Shown here piece after piece: positions 1-10,082 of a stretch of DNA of 64,000 nucleotides. The position numbers and the translations under genes are program-made. The DNA comes from Shewanella sp. MTB7 (GTDB taxonomy: Bacteria; Pseudomonadota; Gammaproteobacteria; Enterobacterales; Shewanellaceae): contig NZ_CP085636.1 of assembly GCF_027571385.1 (NCBI RefSeq), positions 310,001-374,000 on the forward strand, given 5' to 3'. Below the pieces are notes generated by a model that saw only the letters and a list, made by a program, of their open reading frames with translations, did not search any database and was not told where the DNA came from. How positions within the stretch are numbered: the first letter of the stretch is position 1; each line of letters begins with the position of its first letter.

Positions 1-544
1 CCTGATGCTCTACGAGTGTTTTTATCGTTGAGCTATCAACGGATTCAGGTGCCAAAGTGATAAGTTTTACCCCTAGATCATCGCGACAATATTGATCCAT
101 CTCTTGTGACGTTAATGGACGGATTTTATCTTGATGGTGGATCCCCTTTTTGGCAGTACTGATATGTGGGCCTTCAAAGTGGATGCCGATAATACCAGAT
201 GTCTTCTCTCGTATGGCTAAACTAACCGCATCTGCTGCTTGTTCAATTTTGCCTATTTCATCGGTGATCAGTGTGGGTAACATTGATGTAGTACCGAATT
301 GGGCATGGGCCTTAACCATAGTGATTAGCGTGTTTAGCTCTGGCGTTTGATTGAAGAGTTTTCCTCCACCGCCATTGACCTGTGTATCGATAAATCCAGC
401 AGTTAATAAGCCATCTAGCTGGTACTCTTTGGCATTTCTAACCGTGTCCATAGCGATAATCCGGCCATCTTCAAAACTGACAGGTCGCTGTATATGGAGC
501 TGTTTACCGTCGAATAGCGTGTCAGCGATAAGGGTTGTTATCAT
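1..544 (-). CDS. nagA: N-acetylglucosamine-6-phosphate deacetylase, N-terminal part
   Basis: Partial gene: 181 N-terminal residues are present and the 3' end runs off the window. NagA removes the acetyl group from GlcNAc-6-phosphate in the cytoplasm, the first committed step of amino-sugar use. Visible family marks are the GFIDTQVNGGGG segment (residues 50-61) and the HFEGPHI segment, whose Glu124 matches the metal-binding glutamate of the amidohydrolase family. The ATG at 542-544 begins MITTLIADTLFDGK, a normal NagA start. It lies 79 bases downstream of the TonB receptor on the same strand, so co-transcription for uptake plus deacetylation is likely. Confident at family level. Confidence 0.93.
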   Translation of the reverse strand, partial: MITTLIADTLFDGKQLHIQRPVSFEDGRIIAMDTVRNAKEYQLDGLLTAGFIDTQVNGGGGKLFNQTPELNTLITMVKAHAQFGTTSMLPTLITDEIGKIEQAADAVSLAIREKTSGIIGIHFEGPHISTAKKGIHHQDKIRPLTSQEMDQYCRDDLGVKLITLAPESVDSSTIKTLVEHQ

Positions 545-575
545 TAAAAACTCTCGGATAGGATTGGACAATATG

Positions 576-600
576 GAGGGAGAAAATAAGCCTCTCCCTC
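576..600 (-). other. Intercistronic stem-loop between TonB receptor gene and nagA
   Basis: Perfect 8-bp inverted repeat (576-583 with 593-600, GAGGGAGA/TCTCCCTC) with a 9-base loop. On the minus strand it sits just after the receptor stop codon. There is no T-tract after it in that direction, so it may be an mRNA-stabilising or processing hairpin that allows different expression of receptor and nagA rather than a full terminator. Confidence 0.5.
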
Positions 601-623
601 TTTATTTATCGACTCTTCATAGG

Positions 624-3464
624 TTAGAAATGTACCTTCACGCCGGCGTAATACTCGCGACCCGTTAGGTTAAAAGCACTTCCGTTAGTAAGTGTTCCTG
701 CCTGTTGATACTTGTGGTTTGCAGTGAGTTCTTGAGGCTGCACATCAAACATATTGTTTACCCCAATGAATAGGTTGGTTGATTCTAAAATGTTGTAACT
801 AAAACGTAAGTCGTTATAAATTGCGGAATCTATGCTGTTAAGTTCTTCAGTCATATTGCTATTATCGTTACGGTCTTTGGTTTCATCCCAGTAACGTAAC
901 TGCCAGTAGACATTGAAGCTCTCTAAGGTGTAGGAGGTGTTAATATTAAATCTAAGATCTGGGTACATTATCTCCCCGGCAAGACTTTGAGTGTCGCCAC
1001 TCTCTATACCTGTAATGTCATATTTTCCGAGAATGTTTGCGCTTAGGCCAACGTATAGCTCGCCATTGCCTAGCCCTGTTTCATAGGCAACTTCTACATC
1101 AAACCCACTGGTTTCAATTTTGTTTTCGTTGCCGGAAGCTGAATTGACTTCCAGTGCAGCCCCTGAGCGGCCATCGCGTACTACATTGCCGCCACATAAA
1201 GGATCAAATTGACTTGGGTTGGCTGAGTAGCAGCGATCTAAGATCACGGTACGGTCTGTATTGGTAATCGCGTTGTCTATCTCAATATCATAGTAATCAA
1301 CGGAGACTGAAAGACCATCAAGGAACTCAGGTGTAAAAATAGCACCTAAGGTTATGGTGTCTGCGGTCTCCTCTTTTACGTCCGGAGAGCCAACCAAAAG
1401 ACCGGAAGTATTCTGTTGTTCTACCTGAGTTAAAGTAAATGAACCGTCAGTGTTGATACGGTTTTGTATTGCTGCAATCGAACGGCAGTTTTCAGCAATA
1501 TTTCCGCTGGAGCTATTATCGATACCATCACAAGGATCGAAAACGAAGGCGGCTGTTGCGGTTCCTCCTGCAAATAGGTCGCTGACATTGGGGGCGCGTA
1601 CTGCCGTAGCGATTGCACCACGGAAACGGAGTGATTCATGTACTGGAGCATTGAAGCCAACTGTCCAGTTGGTGATACTTCCGACAGAAGAGTAGTTACC
1701 AACACGGACAGCAAAGTCTAAGTTGAGTTGCTCAATAATAGGAACATGGAGTTCTGCAAAGGCGTCAACGACATCGAATGAACCTTGAGTTTTCGCAATC
1801 TTTGCTCCTCGAACAATCCCTGCCTGGCGCAGTGGATCTGGTGTCTCTTTACCCTCCTCTTTACGGTATTCAATACCGAGGGCAAAACCCAAAGAGTCAA
1901 CATCATCGCTGAAAGCAAAATCTATATCTCCAGCAACAATCGCTGTTACAACAGTTTGCTCAACTGTCCCTGATAGATTGGTATCAGCGGCAAGATAGTC
2001 AACCGCTTCAGGAGAGATTCCATCAATTTTGAATGGATTAAAGGGAACACAACCTTGGATGCGGGCGATATCATCACTACATTGGTAACTGCCAAATCCA
2101 TCCTCTTCTATGGTTAATGCGCTACGTGCCCTGTCTAAGTTGATATCGCCGTTATTTTTTTGATATTGATCGGTAACACCATAAGTTCCGTTTAAGGTGA
2201 GGTAGATATTGTCAGTTAAATCATATTCATAATTTCCAGCTATACGAAATGTTGAGCGAGTGTTTTCAGCTCCTCGACCACCAAACTCATATAAACGTCT
2301 AAAAGTAAGGCTGACGTCGTCTAAGTTGGTTATGCCATCATTTAGTAAATTGTTACCTAAATTTGTACCTGCAAACCAAGGGTGGGTGGCAATATCAATG
2401 CCTGTCGTGCCACCCTTAGATAGCTTGAATACATCATTACGGGTATCTAATGGGATAGGTTCGAAGAAGGTTGTTGATTCTACTCGAGCATAGTTAATAT
2501 TGAAGCTTGCACGTGATCTTTCATTGATATCGAAACTCAACCCGCTGGCAACGAATATACGGTCTGTGGGGGCCAACATCGAGCGGTATTCGTGGAAGTT
2601 AAAAGCGTCAGATGTTTCGACATCGGCGGTCCGCACAAAAGGCGTTCCATCGCCTTTATAGCCTCCAATTCGGCCACCTAAAATATGTGATGAACCAACA
2701 AACTGAGCCGTATCTAAGATACCGTCGCCGTCACTGTCGACTGCACTTTTATGTACTCGAGAATAATCACGGTCACTTGCCATCAAGCCGTCATCGCTAG
2801 AGTAGCCTACAGAAAACCAAGCGTTACCATTTTCAAAATTGGTACCTAGCGTCAGTTCTAGATCTGACTTATCTTTGTCACTTTCTGCTGATTGGCCTAT
2901 TTGAGCCTTGAAGCTGACACCTTCAAAATCTTTTTTGAGGATAAGGTTAATGACACCTGCAACGGCATCTGAGCCATAGGAAGCAGACTGTCCACCCGTT
3001 AATACTTCAATGCGTGAAACCATAGACAAAGGGATAGAGTTGAGGTCGACACCGTATCCCGATCCTGCGGAAGTACCAGATACGTAGCGTATGCCATCGA
3101 CTAAGACTAAGGTCCGCGAAGCGCCTAAATTACGCAATGCGACTGTATTTAGGCCTGAATCTTGCTCACTAATATTTGAACTGGCACCGGTGGTATCACC
3201 GTATATCGAAGGGATGCGAGCAAGAAGATCACTAACGTTGACCGCGCCGACTCCTTCAATATCTTTTTCATCGAGTATTGCTATTGGGGATGCAGATTGA
3301 AAGTCTCCCTTTTTAATGTGAGAGCCTGTTACTGCAATACGTTCAACGTTGTCTTCCACACCGTCTACAGCAAGAGCTTGATTTGTCACAGACGCAATGC
3401 CAACGGCCAACAGTGATGTTATAAAACGTTTTTGAGGTGAAGTTGAAGCATTTGGTAAGGTCAT
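624..3464 (-). CDS. TonB-dependent outer-membrane receptor
   Basis: A 946-residue outer-membrane gated channel driven by TonB. Residues 1-32 look like a signal peptide ending in QALA. A plug domain follows (about 50-180), with ERIAVTGSHIKKGD resembling a TonB-box neighbourhood, LRNLGASRTLVLVDG and EVLTGGQSASYGSDAVAGVIN. The remainder is a beta-barrel rich in aromatic, Asn and Asp residues and ends in Phe (VKVHF), as in many outer-membrane proteins. Length and the RIEVLTGGQSASYGSDAV pattern fit the large oar-like receptors common in Alteromonadales. Because nagA follows on the same strand, amino sugars or chito-oligosaccharides are the likely ligand; that is inference from context, not seen in the protein. 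Confidence 0.93.
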   Translation of the reverse strand: MTLPNASTSPQKRFITSLLAVGIASVTNQALAVDGVEDNVERIAVTGSHIKKGDFQSASPIAILDEKDIEGVGAVNVSDLLARIPSIYGDTTGASSNISEQDSGLNTVALRNLGASRTLVLVDGIRYVSGTSAGSGYGVDLNSIPLSMVSRIEVLTGGQSASYGSDAVAGVINLILKKDFEGVSFKAQIGQSAESDKDKSDLELTLGTNFENGNAWFSVGYSSDDGLMASDRDYSRVHKSAVDSDGDGILDTAQFVGSSHILGGRIGGYKGDGTPFVRTADVETSDAFNFHEYRSMLAPTDRIFVASGLSFDINERSRASFNINYARVESTTFFEPIPLDTRNDVFKLSKGGTTGIDIATHPWFAGTNLGNNLLNDGITNLDDVSLTFRRLYEFGGRGAENTRSTFRIAGNYEYDLTDNIYLTLNGTYGVTDQYQKNNGDINLDRARSALTIEEDGFGSYQCSDDIARIQGCVPFNPFKIDGISPEAVDYLAADTNLSGTVEQTVVTAIVAGDIDFAFSDDVDSLGFALGIEYRKEEGKETPDPLRQAGIVRGAKIAKTQGSFDVVDAFAELHVPIIEQLNLDFAVRVGNYSSVGSITNWTVGFNAPVHESLRFRGAIATAVRAPNVSDLFAGGTATAAFVFDPCDGIDNSSSGNIAENCRSIAAIQNRINTDGSFTLTQVEQQNTSGLLVGSPDVKEETADTITLGAIFTPEFLDGLSVSVDYYDIEIDNAITNTDRTVILDRCYSANPSQFDPLCGGNVVRDGRSGAALEVNSASGNENKIETSGFDVEVAYETGLGNGELYVGLSANILGKYDITGIESGDTQSLAGEIMYPDLRFNINTSYTLESFNVYWQLRYWDETKDRNDNSNMTEELNSIDSAIYNDLRFSYNILESTNLFIGVNNMFDVQPQELTANHKYQQAGTLTNGSAFNLTGREYYAGVKVHF

Positions 3465-4077
3465 AGTTAAATCCTATTATCAATTATTTTAATTGAGCTA
3501 TTTCTACTTACCGCATACGACACTGTTATCACTTGAAACTGAATTACAATAAAGCGGTCACACTCTTAAGGTGTTATACCAGTATGCCATTGGTTTTTTT
3601 TAAATGTCAATTTAATTAACCTAATGCTAACTAATTGCCAGCTATGCTGTATTTGTTTGTTTTCTAAGTAAATAAGCTTGCTTTGTGGATTTGGCAAGGA
3701 ATTTTAATGGTTAATAATCAAATAATTGCACAAGAAATAATCGAGTAAATTAGAGCTGATGATGACCATTTCAGCACGATATTGACTGCCCTGCTTGTGT
3801 TTAATCACCGGCTTTGTTGGAGATAATATAGGATTAAAAAGGGTGACTGGTGGGGATGAAATTATCTTGAGGAGCTGATTTATATATCCTTTTATTCGAT
3901 TGTATAACTTTACTTCAATCTAATAAAACAAACCATTTTTCTGCTGATATTTTGTGTAAAATAAGACGACAGTAGATCCATGTTATGTTTGTTGGATTTA
4001 AGGATAATTTGACGAAATAAAATTCGTCGCTGTCATTTCTTTACACGGTATCGCGTGTTGTAAAAATTGAGATAATA
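3465..4077. other. 613-base intergenic region, divergent promoters of TonB receptor and greB
   Basis: No credible coding frame was found. The region separates the minus-strand receptor from plus-strand greB and must hold both promoters. One possible operator is the 10-bp inverted repeat ATACCAGTAT at 3576-3585. Its reverse strand (ACTGGTATAACACC) resembles GntR-family amino-sugar operators of the ACTGGTATACCAGT type. The second half-site is poor, so this is weak. Confidence 0.4.
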
Positions 4078-4563
4078 ATGAAAGCTTTGTTGATCACAAG
4101 GAAAGGCTGGCAGGCCTTAGATAGAGAGCTCAAATACCTGTGGAAAGAGTACCGCCCGGAGATCACCAAAAAGGTGCAAGAGGCGGCTGCCCAAGGAGAT
4201 CGTTCAGAGAATGCGGACTACACTTATAACAAACGTCTGCTGAGACAAATCGATAGCCGGGTTCGTTATCTGGTGCAACGGGTTGAGAATCTCACTATTG
4301 TCGATTATTCACCTCAGCAAGAAGGTAAGATCTTTTTTGGAGCGTGGATTGAACTTGAAAATGAAGCTGGTGATATTGTTCAGTATCGTATAGTCGGTAA
4401 AGATGAGCTGGATACTAAGCTAGGTTACATTACTATCGACTCGCCTATGGCCCGTGCGCTTATCGGTAAACAGGTTGACGATGATGTTATCGTTAAAACG
4501 CCGTCAGGAGCTAAGGCGTGGTATGTGAATAAGATCCAATATAAGGCGTTTAAGGATGAGTGA
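4078..4563 (+). CDS. greB: Transcript cleavage factor GreB
   Basis: Rescues arrested RNA polymerase by stimulating cleavage of the nascent RNA in the active centre. The 161 residues show the N-terminal coiled coil with the tip sequence GDRSENADYTYNK (acidic tip Asp/Glu entering the secondary channel) followed by the FKBP-like C-terminal domain with IDSPMARALIGK and KAWYVNKI. The VDYSPQQEGKIFFGAW junction and overall length match E. coli GreB rather than GreA. ATG at 4078 follows a GAGATA-type ribosome site. The stop overlaps the next gene by 8 bases, suggesting translational coupling. Confidence 0.96.
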   Translation: MKALLITRKGWQALDRELKYLWKEYRPEITKKVQEAAAQGDRSENADYTYNKRLLRQIDSRVRYLVQRVENLTIVDYSPQQEGKIFFGAWIELENEAGDIVQYRIVGKDELDTKLGYITIDSPMARALIGKQVDDDVIVKTPSGAKAWYVNKIQYKAFKDE

Positions 4564-5443
4564 GCCTGTGGTAGCTAGTGCTAAAGAGGGAGTAAAAGAC
4601 CCGCTTGTTCTCGATTGGGACAGCATAGAGTTACCTAACACTTGGGCTGACGAGATTAATTTTAAGACTTGGACAAATGTGGGGCGTTTATGGTGCTCTA
4701 TGTTAAAAAAAGGTAATGGTCGAATAGAGTTGCCCGATGATTTCCCTGATAGTGTGATGAGTAAAGAGCTGCTGCCTAAATATCTGCTGCAGGAGTTTCA
4801 CGGCATTCCTAATGGTAATTTTTCAAACCATATTACCCAAGGCTATATTAGAACGTTTGATGGCACTATGTTAGGCAAGATGAAGCCTGTGCGCAAAGAG
4901 ATGGCTTACTGGTTTGACTCAGACGCATCTGTACTTGATATCGGCTGTGCTGGTGGTCAGATGGCCGCGGCATTAAAAGATCGAGGCGTTGAGGAGGTCT
5001 GGGGATTAGATCCTTCGCCCTACTTGTTGAAGCATGCAGCCAAGGCAAATCCTAAGGTTCATTTTGTCCAAGGTTTAGCCGAAGATCTGCAGTTTGCCGA
5101 TAAGCGCTTCGATGGTATTACCGCTAGCTTTTTGTTCCATGAGATACCCCCAAAACATATAGATAAAGCACTTAATGAGTGTCATCGTGTACTCGATGAT
5201 GGCGGTTTATTGGCGATCTGCGAGCCTTCATTTATTCAATTTAAGGCTGGTTGGTGGCAGATGTTTAAAGGGTATGGTTTTACTGGCCTGTACTTTAAAT
5301 GGCTTGCAGGTCATGTTTATGAGCCCTTTGTACCAGCCTGGCACAAGCAAGATATCGATTCTTTATTGAATAAACATGGCTTTGAAGTGTTGATAAACCG
5401 CAGAGGTATGCCTGAGCATAGGGTATTGGCAAGAAAGCGTTAA
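4556..5443 (+). CDS. Class I SAM-dependent methyltransferase
   Basis: A 295-residue probable S-adenosylmethionine methyltransferase of unknown substrate. The Rossmann-type core lies at about 120-230: motif I VLDIGCAGGQMAAAL, the acidic end of strand 2 in VWGLDPS, then FDGITASFLFHEIP and LNECHRVLDDGGLLAICEP, the methyltransferase 11-type post-motif region. The first 110 residues are not recognised. It starts inside the last codons of greB (8-base overlap), so it is probably co-translated with it, although no functional link to transcript cleavage is evident. The extra domain might bind a lipid or small molecule; nothing in the sequence decides this. Confidence 0.8.
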   Translation: MSEPVVASAKEGVKDPLVLDWDSIELPNTWADEINFKTWTNVGRLWCSMLKKGNGRIELPDDFPDSVMSKELLPKYLLQEFHGIPNGNFSNHITQGYIRTFDGTMLGKMKPVRKEMAYWFDSDASVLDIGCAGGQMAAALKDRGVEEVWGLDPSPYLLKHAAKANPKVHFVQGLAEDLQFADKRFDGITASFLFHEIPPKHIDKALNECHRVLDDGGLLAICEPSFIQFKAGWWQMFKGYGFTGLYFKWLAGHVYEPFVPAWHKQDIDSLLNKHGFEVLINRRGMPEHRVLARKR

Positions 5444-5512
5444 TTGCGATACAAGAGCATGCCTGAACTCTGCTATTTCATTGCTTGAACTTAGTCACTT
5501 TATGAGATGCTT

Positions 5513-5543
5513 AATCCTGCATTTTGAAGTGGTTTGGGTATAT
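5513..5543 (+). repeat. 31-bp dispersed intergenic repeat, copy 1
   Basis: AATCCTGCATTTTGAAGTGG (5513-5532) and the bases after it to 5543 match 27 of 31 positions with 38120-38150. Both copies have the same orientation and sit roughly 60-170 bases before the translation start of the next plus-strand gene (tex and plsB). Function unknown. Confidence 0.65.
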
Positions 5544-5601
5544 AGCCTGTGTTATCTTGGGCGCCACTACGATTTTTACTCTAGGCTCGGCACTACTTCC
5601 T

Positions 5602-7941
5602 ATGCAAATGACGCACAATATCGCCCAAATCATAGCTCAAGAACTGAATGTTCGTGAGCAACAAGTCATCTCTACCATCGCTTTGTTAGATGATGGTGCT
5701 ACGGTTCCATTTGTCGCTCGCTACCGTAAGGAAGCCACTGGAGGGTTAGATGATACTCAGCTGCGAACATTGCATAGCCGATTGGGATATCTGCGAGATT
5801 TGAATGAGCGACGTGCTGTTATCCTGTCGAGCATCGACACTCAGGGAAAACTGACTCCCGAACTGAAAAAGGCACTATTTGATGCTGACAGTAAGACGCT
5901 TCTGGAAGATCTTTATTTGCCTTATAAGCCTAAGCGTCGCACGAAAGGGCAGATTGCCATTGAAGCTGGCATCGAGCCTTTAGCCGACTTTTTGCTGAAT
6001 AATCGTCAGGTAAATATAGAGCAGGAAGCTGAAAAATTTATTAATGCAGCAGCTAATTTTGCTGATACTAAGTCAGTACTCGATGGTGCACGTTTTATCG
6101 TGATGGAGCGTTTTTCTGAAGATGCTGCACTGTTACAAAAAGTCAGGAAGCACCTAAGCCAGAATACCGTCCTTGAAAGTAAAATGGTGAAAGGAAAGGA
6201 GAAAGAGGGCGCTAAGTTCAGAGATTATTTCGAGCACACTGAGCCGCTGAATAGGATCCCTTCACACCGTGCATTGGCTATGCTTCGTGGTCGTAATGAG
6301 GGGGTGCTTAGTTTAAATATGAATGCAGACCCAAGCAATGAATCTAAGCAAGGTAGCTATTGTGAAGTGATTATTGCCGATCACTTTAAGCTAAATTTAG
6401 GCAGTAGTGATGTAGACGCTTGGCTGAAAACCGTTGTTACTGCGACATGGCGAATAAAGATTGCTTTGCAGATGGAAACTGAGTTTATTTCTAAAATGCG
6501 TGAGATGGCAGAAACCGAAGCTATTAAAGTGTTTGCCCGTAATTTAGGCGATCTATTGATGGCGGCTCCAGCGGGAGCGAAGGCAACATTAGGTTTAGAT
6601 CCTGGATTAAGAAGTGGCGTAAAGGTCGCGATTGTAAATAATACAGGTAAGTTTGTCGCTCATACGACTATCTTCCCGCACGCCCCTCAGAATCAGTGGG
6701 ATAAGTCAGTTCGCACCTTAGCTAATTTAGCTAAAATCCATAAAGTTGAGTTGATTGCTGTCGGTAATGGTACTGCTTCAAGAGAAACAGACAAATTAGC
6801 TGCTGAACTTATTGCTAGCGTGAAAAATGAACTGCCTAGAATCACCAAAATTATGGTTAGCGAAGCGGGAGCATCGGTTTATTCGGCTTCTGAACTCGCT
6901 GCGAATGAGTTCCCAGATCTGGATGTCTCGATTCGAGGCGCTGTGTCTATTGCTCGTCGCTTGCAAGATCCGCTTGCTGAATTAGTTAAAATTGAGCCTA
7001 AGGCTATTGGTGTCGGACAATATCAGCATGATGTGAGTCAGAGCTTGCTTTCTTTATCACTAGAAGATGTAGTGGAAGATTGTGTAAATAGTGTCGGGGT
7101 CGACTTGAACATGGCATCTGCACCTTTACTGGCACAAGTTGCAGGATTAAATAAGACGTTGGCGAGAAATATTGTCACTTACCGTGATGATAATGGTGAA
7201 TTTAAGGAGCGTAAGCAGTTGCTTAAAGTTGCTCGTTTAGGCCCTAAGGCGTATGAACAGGCAGCTGGTTTCCTACGTATTCTTAATGGTGTTAACCCAT
7301 TAGATGCATCATCAGTTCATCCAGAAGCTTATTCTTTGGTTGAGTCGATTGCTAAGGCGAAAGGGCAAGCAATTGGGACCTTAGTGGGTAACTCTGAACT
7401 CCTTAAAAGTATAAAAGCAGAAGATTTTATTACTGACCTTTTTGGACTGCCAACCGTTACCGATATACTTGCAGAGTTAGATAAGCCGGGTCGAGATCCA
7501 CGTGGCGAGTTTAAAACAGCTGTATTTAAAGAGGGCATAGAGCAGGTCAAAGATCTAAAGCCAGAGATGATTTTAGAGGGCGTTGTGACCAATGTGACTA
7601 ATTTTGGTGCCTTTGTGGATATAGGCGTTCACCAAGATGGTTTGGTGCATATCTCATCTTTGACTGAAAAATTTGTTAGCGATCCTCATACGATTGTAAA
7701 AGCCGGTGACGTGGTCAAAGTCAAAGTGATGGAGATTGATGTAGAGCGAAAGCGTATTGCCCTTAGCATGCGTCTTGATGAAAAAGTGGGAGAGAAGTCT
7801 GCGAGTCGCCCAAGTTCTACTTCAGGTGGTAAGTCTTACACTGGTAATAAAACACAAAACCGCCCTAAGCAGAAGACTCAGCCAGCAAACGCTGCAATGG
7901 GTAATGCTTTTGCCGATGCGCTGGCTAAACTCAAAAAGTAG
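5602..7941 (+). CDS. tex: RNA-binding transcriptional accessory protein Tex
   Basis: Cytoplasmic nucleic-acid-binding protein acting on transcription and RNA turnover. Order of domains: Tex N-terminal helical region with [20 protein letters not shown] (about 25-50), YqgF-like RNase H fold containing [16 protein letters not shown] (about 325-340), helix-hairpin-helix segment, and a C-terminal S1 domain starting near [18 protein letters not shown]. The tail is basic and rich in Ser, Gly, Lys and Gln. The open frame extends upstream to 5524 but that stretch reads like a hydrophobic peptide and overlaps the dispersed repeat; homologues begin close to MQMTHNIAQ, so ATG 5602 (or 5608) is chosen, though neither has a strong ribosome site. 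779 residues, close to E. coli. Confidence 0.94.
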   Translation: MQMTHNIAQIIAQELNVREQQVISTIALLDDGATVPFVARYRKEATGGLDDTQLRTLHSRLGYLRDLNERRAVILSSIDTQGKLTPELKKALFDADSKTLLEDLYLPYKPKRRTKGQIAIEAGIEPLADFLLNNRQVNIEQEAEKFINAAANFADTKSVLDGARFIVMERFSEDAALLQKVRKHLSQNTVLESKMVKGKEKEGAKFRDYFEHTEPLNRIPSHRALAMLRGRNEGVLSLNMNADPSNESKQGSYCEVIIADHFKLNLGSSDVDAWLKTVVTATWRIKIALQMETEFISKMREMAETEAIKVFARNLGDLLMAAPAGAKATLGLDPGLRSGVKVAIVNNTGKFVAHTTIFPHAPQNQWDKSVRTLANLAKIHKVELIAVGNGTASRETDKLAAELIASVKNELPRITKIMVSEAGASVYSASELAANEFPDLDVSIRGAVSIARRLQDPLAELVKIEPKAIGVGQYQHDVSQSLLSLSLEDVVEDCVNSVGVDLNMASAPLLAQVAGLNKTLARNIVTYRDDNGEFKERKQLLKVARLGPKAYEQAAGFLRILNGVNPLDASSVHPEAYSLVESIAKAKGQAIGTLVGNSELLKSIKAEDFITDLFGLPTVTDILAELDKPGRDPRGEFKTAVFKEGIEQVKDLKPEMILEGVVTNVTNFGAFVDIGVHQDGLVHISSLTEKFVSDPHTIVKAGDVVKVKVMEIDVERKRIALSMRLDEKVGEKSASRPSSTSGGKSYTGNKTQNRPKQKTQPANAAMGNAFADALAKLKK

Positions 7942-7962
7942 ATACAAATTGAAACTATTGAG

Positions 7963-7991
7963 CCAGAGCGGGTAACGGCTTTGGTTTTTTT
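7963..7991 (+). terminator. Rho-independent terminator after tex
   Basis: Stem CCAGAGC/GCTTTGG (one G-T pair) at 7963-7969 and 7978-7984, followed by seven T residues. Confidence 0.7.
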
Positions 7992-8123
7992 ATATCAAAA
8001 TTCACATTCTATGTGCATGCGTGAAGCTTTAGGTTGGTTTTTTTGAACTAAATGTTGCTGAATATGTCAATATGAGTCGATATAGACTCTAATAAGTGGG
8101 TCGATAAAAATTTTGGAACATTT

Positions 8124-10082
8124 ATGAACCTTCGACACTCACATTTAGGGCCATTTCGCTCTATTCTCATCTTTTGCGTTACTGCGTTTATTTTTCTGAC
8201 TGTTAGCCGCATTGGCTTAGGGATATGGCAAGCCGATCGTGTTGCGGCCGTAGATGGCTGGTCACATCTGTTGATACAAGGGGCGCGGGTTGATTTTGCG
8301 AGTCTGTGTTGGCTATGGGGCATCGCTGCACTGGGCACTGCTATCTTTTCAGGTGAACACTTTATCGGACGGTCATGGAACAAGATCTTACGTGTCTGGT
8401 TAACGTTAGGATTATGGTTGATCGTGTTTTTGGAGATATCGACACCGTCATTTATTCAAGAGTATGGCATTCGTCCTAACCGTCTCTATGTAGAATACCT
8501 TATCTATCCGAAAGAAGTTCTCTCCATGTTGTGGAGCGGACGTAAATTTGAACTTCTTTTAGGGGGACTTGTTAGCGGACTGGCGTTATGGGGAGGCTGG
8601 AAACTAAGCGGTGCTCTGCTTAAAAACCTGACATACCCACGTTGGTATTGGCGCCCAGTGATGGCATTGATTGTGATAGCTATAACCTTAATGGGGGCTA
8701 GATCGACCTTAGGGCATCGTCCTCTAAATCCTGCCATGGTTGCTTTTAATGATGATCCTTTAGTTAATTCATTGGTGATCAATTCAGCTTACTCTTTAAT
8801 TTTTGCAATTAACCAGATGGGAAATGAAGCGCACGCAGCAGAAATTTATGGTCATATGGATGAGCAAGCCGTTATTGACAATGTTCGCCGTGACAGTGGT
8901 CGTCTTGTGGAAGCGTTTACTTCCAAAGAGCTACCAAGCATGTCGTTTAATCAGGCAAGTTATCAAGGTAAGCCAAAAAATCTGGTTATCATTTTACAAG
9001 AGAGTCTAGGAGCCCAATTTGTGGGGAGCTTAGGTGGCTTACCTTTGACGCCGAATATAGATGAGTTGTCTAAAGAGGGCTGGTCATTCGAGAATCTATA
9101 CGCGACAGGAACGCGTTCAGTACGGGGAATTGAAGCTGTAGTTACCGGTTTTACTCCCACACCAGCTCGCTCTGTGGTTAAGTTGGGAAAGAGTCAGAAT
9201 GGCTTTTTCTCGATTGCTGAACTATTAAAAAACCATGGTTATGAGACTCAATTTGTTTATGGTGGTGAGAGCCACTTTGACAATATGAAGAGCTTTTTCT
9301 TAGGTAATGGCTTTAGTGACATCGTTGAAGAAAATGATTTTCAAGATCCCGCCTTTGTCGGATCTTGGGGGGTGTCTGATGAAGATCTTATGCATAAAGC
9401 CAATAGCGAGTTTGAACAGTTTTATCGTGAAGGTAAGCCTTTCTTTAGTTTAGTGTTTAGTTCGAGTAATCACGATCCGTTCGAGTTCCCTGATGATCGA
9501 ATTGAGTTATATGAACAACCTAAACAGACACGTAATAATGCCGCTAAATATGCCGATTATGCAGTGGGAGAGTTCTTTAAACTGGCAAAAAAATCGAATT
9601 ATTGGAAAGATACTATCTTCTTAGTGGTTGCGGATCACGATAGCCGAGTGGGTGGAGCAAGCTTAGTGCCTATTCCGCGTTTTAGGATCCCTGGTATTAT
9701 TTTAGGAGAGGGGATCGAGGTGAAGCATGATAAACGCGTTGTTAGCCAGATAGATTTAGCCCCGACCTTGCTCTCTTTAATCGGCGTTTCTGATTCTTAC
9801 CCTATGCTGGGCCGAGATCTAACCCAGACCAGTGAAGATTGGCCTGGTCGCGCTTTGATGCAGTACGATAAGAATATGGCCTACATTCGAGGCGATGATG
9901 TGGTGATCCTTCAACCTGAGCGTGATCCTGTAGGCTTTAAATATGATTCAAATACTGAGACGTTATCGGCGAGTCCTCAGAGTGATGAGATGAAGCAATC
10001 GGCATTAAGTTGGGCATTATGGGGTAGCATGGCTTACCAGAAAGGCTTGTATCGATCAGAATCTAATGGAGAGAAGCGTTAA
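8124..10082 (+). CDS. LTA synthase / phosphoglycerol transferase-like membrane sulfatase-fold protein
   Basis: 652 residues: five predicted membrane helices in the first ~200 residues, then a periplasmic alkaline-phosphatase-superfamily domain (about 265-590). NLVIILQESLGAQFVG supplies the first metal-binding Glu, ATGTRSVRGIEA the probable Thr nucleophile, and FLVVADHDSRVG the distal Asp-His pair. This is the LtaS/OpgB arrangement, enzymes that move phosphoglycerol or phosphoethanolamine head groups onto envelope polymers or lipids. The exact acceptor cannot be read from sequence. The stop overlaps the 3' end of the convergent gene by 4 bases. Confidence 0.85.
   Translation: MNLRHSHLGPFRSILIFCVTAFIFLTVSRIGLGIWQADRVAAVDGWSHLLIQGARVDFASLCWLWGIAALGTAIFSGEHFIGRSWNKILRVWLTLGLWLIVFLEISTPSFIQEYGIRPNRLYVEYLIYPKEVLSMLWSGRKFELLLGGLVSGLALWGGWKLSGALLKNLTYPRWYWRPVMALIVIAITLMGARSTLGHRPLNPAMVAFNDDPLVNSLVINSAYSLIFAINQMGNEAHAAEIYGHMDEQAVIDNVRRDSGRLVEAFTSKELPSMSFNQASYQGKPKNLVIILQESLGAQFVGSLGGLPLTPNIDELSKEGWSFENLYATGTRSVRGIEAVVTGFTPTPARSVVKLGKSQNGFFSIAELLKNHGYETQFVYGGESHFDNMKSFFLGNGFSDIVEENDFQDPAFVGSWGVSDEDLMHKANSEFEQFYREGKPFFSLVFSSSNHDPFEFPDDRIELYEQPKQTRNNAAKYADYAVGEFFKLAKKSNYWKDTIFLVVADHDSRVGGASLVPIPRFRIPGIILGEGIEVKHDKRVVSQIDLAPTLLSLIGVSDSYPMLGRDLTQTSEDWPGRALMQYDKNMAYIRGDDVVILQPERDPVGFKYDSNTETLSASPQSDEMKQSALSWALWGSMAYQKGLYRSESNGEKR

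Noticed and set aside
5524..5601. 26-residue hydrophobic N-terminal extension of Tex
   Set aside because: It overlaps the dispersed repeat, reads like a signal peptide that a cytoplasmic RNA-binding protein does not need, and Tex proteins normally start near MQMTHN.
8124..10082. OpgB/MdoB identity for the sulfatase-fold protein
   Set aside because: Only the general LtaS/OpgB domain layout is visible; no glucan genes nearby, so a specific symbol was not given.
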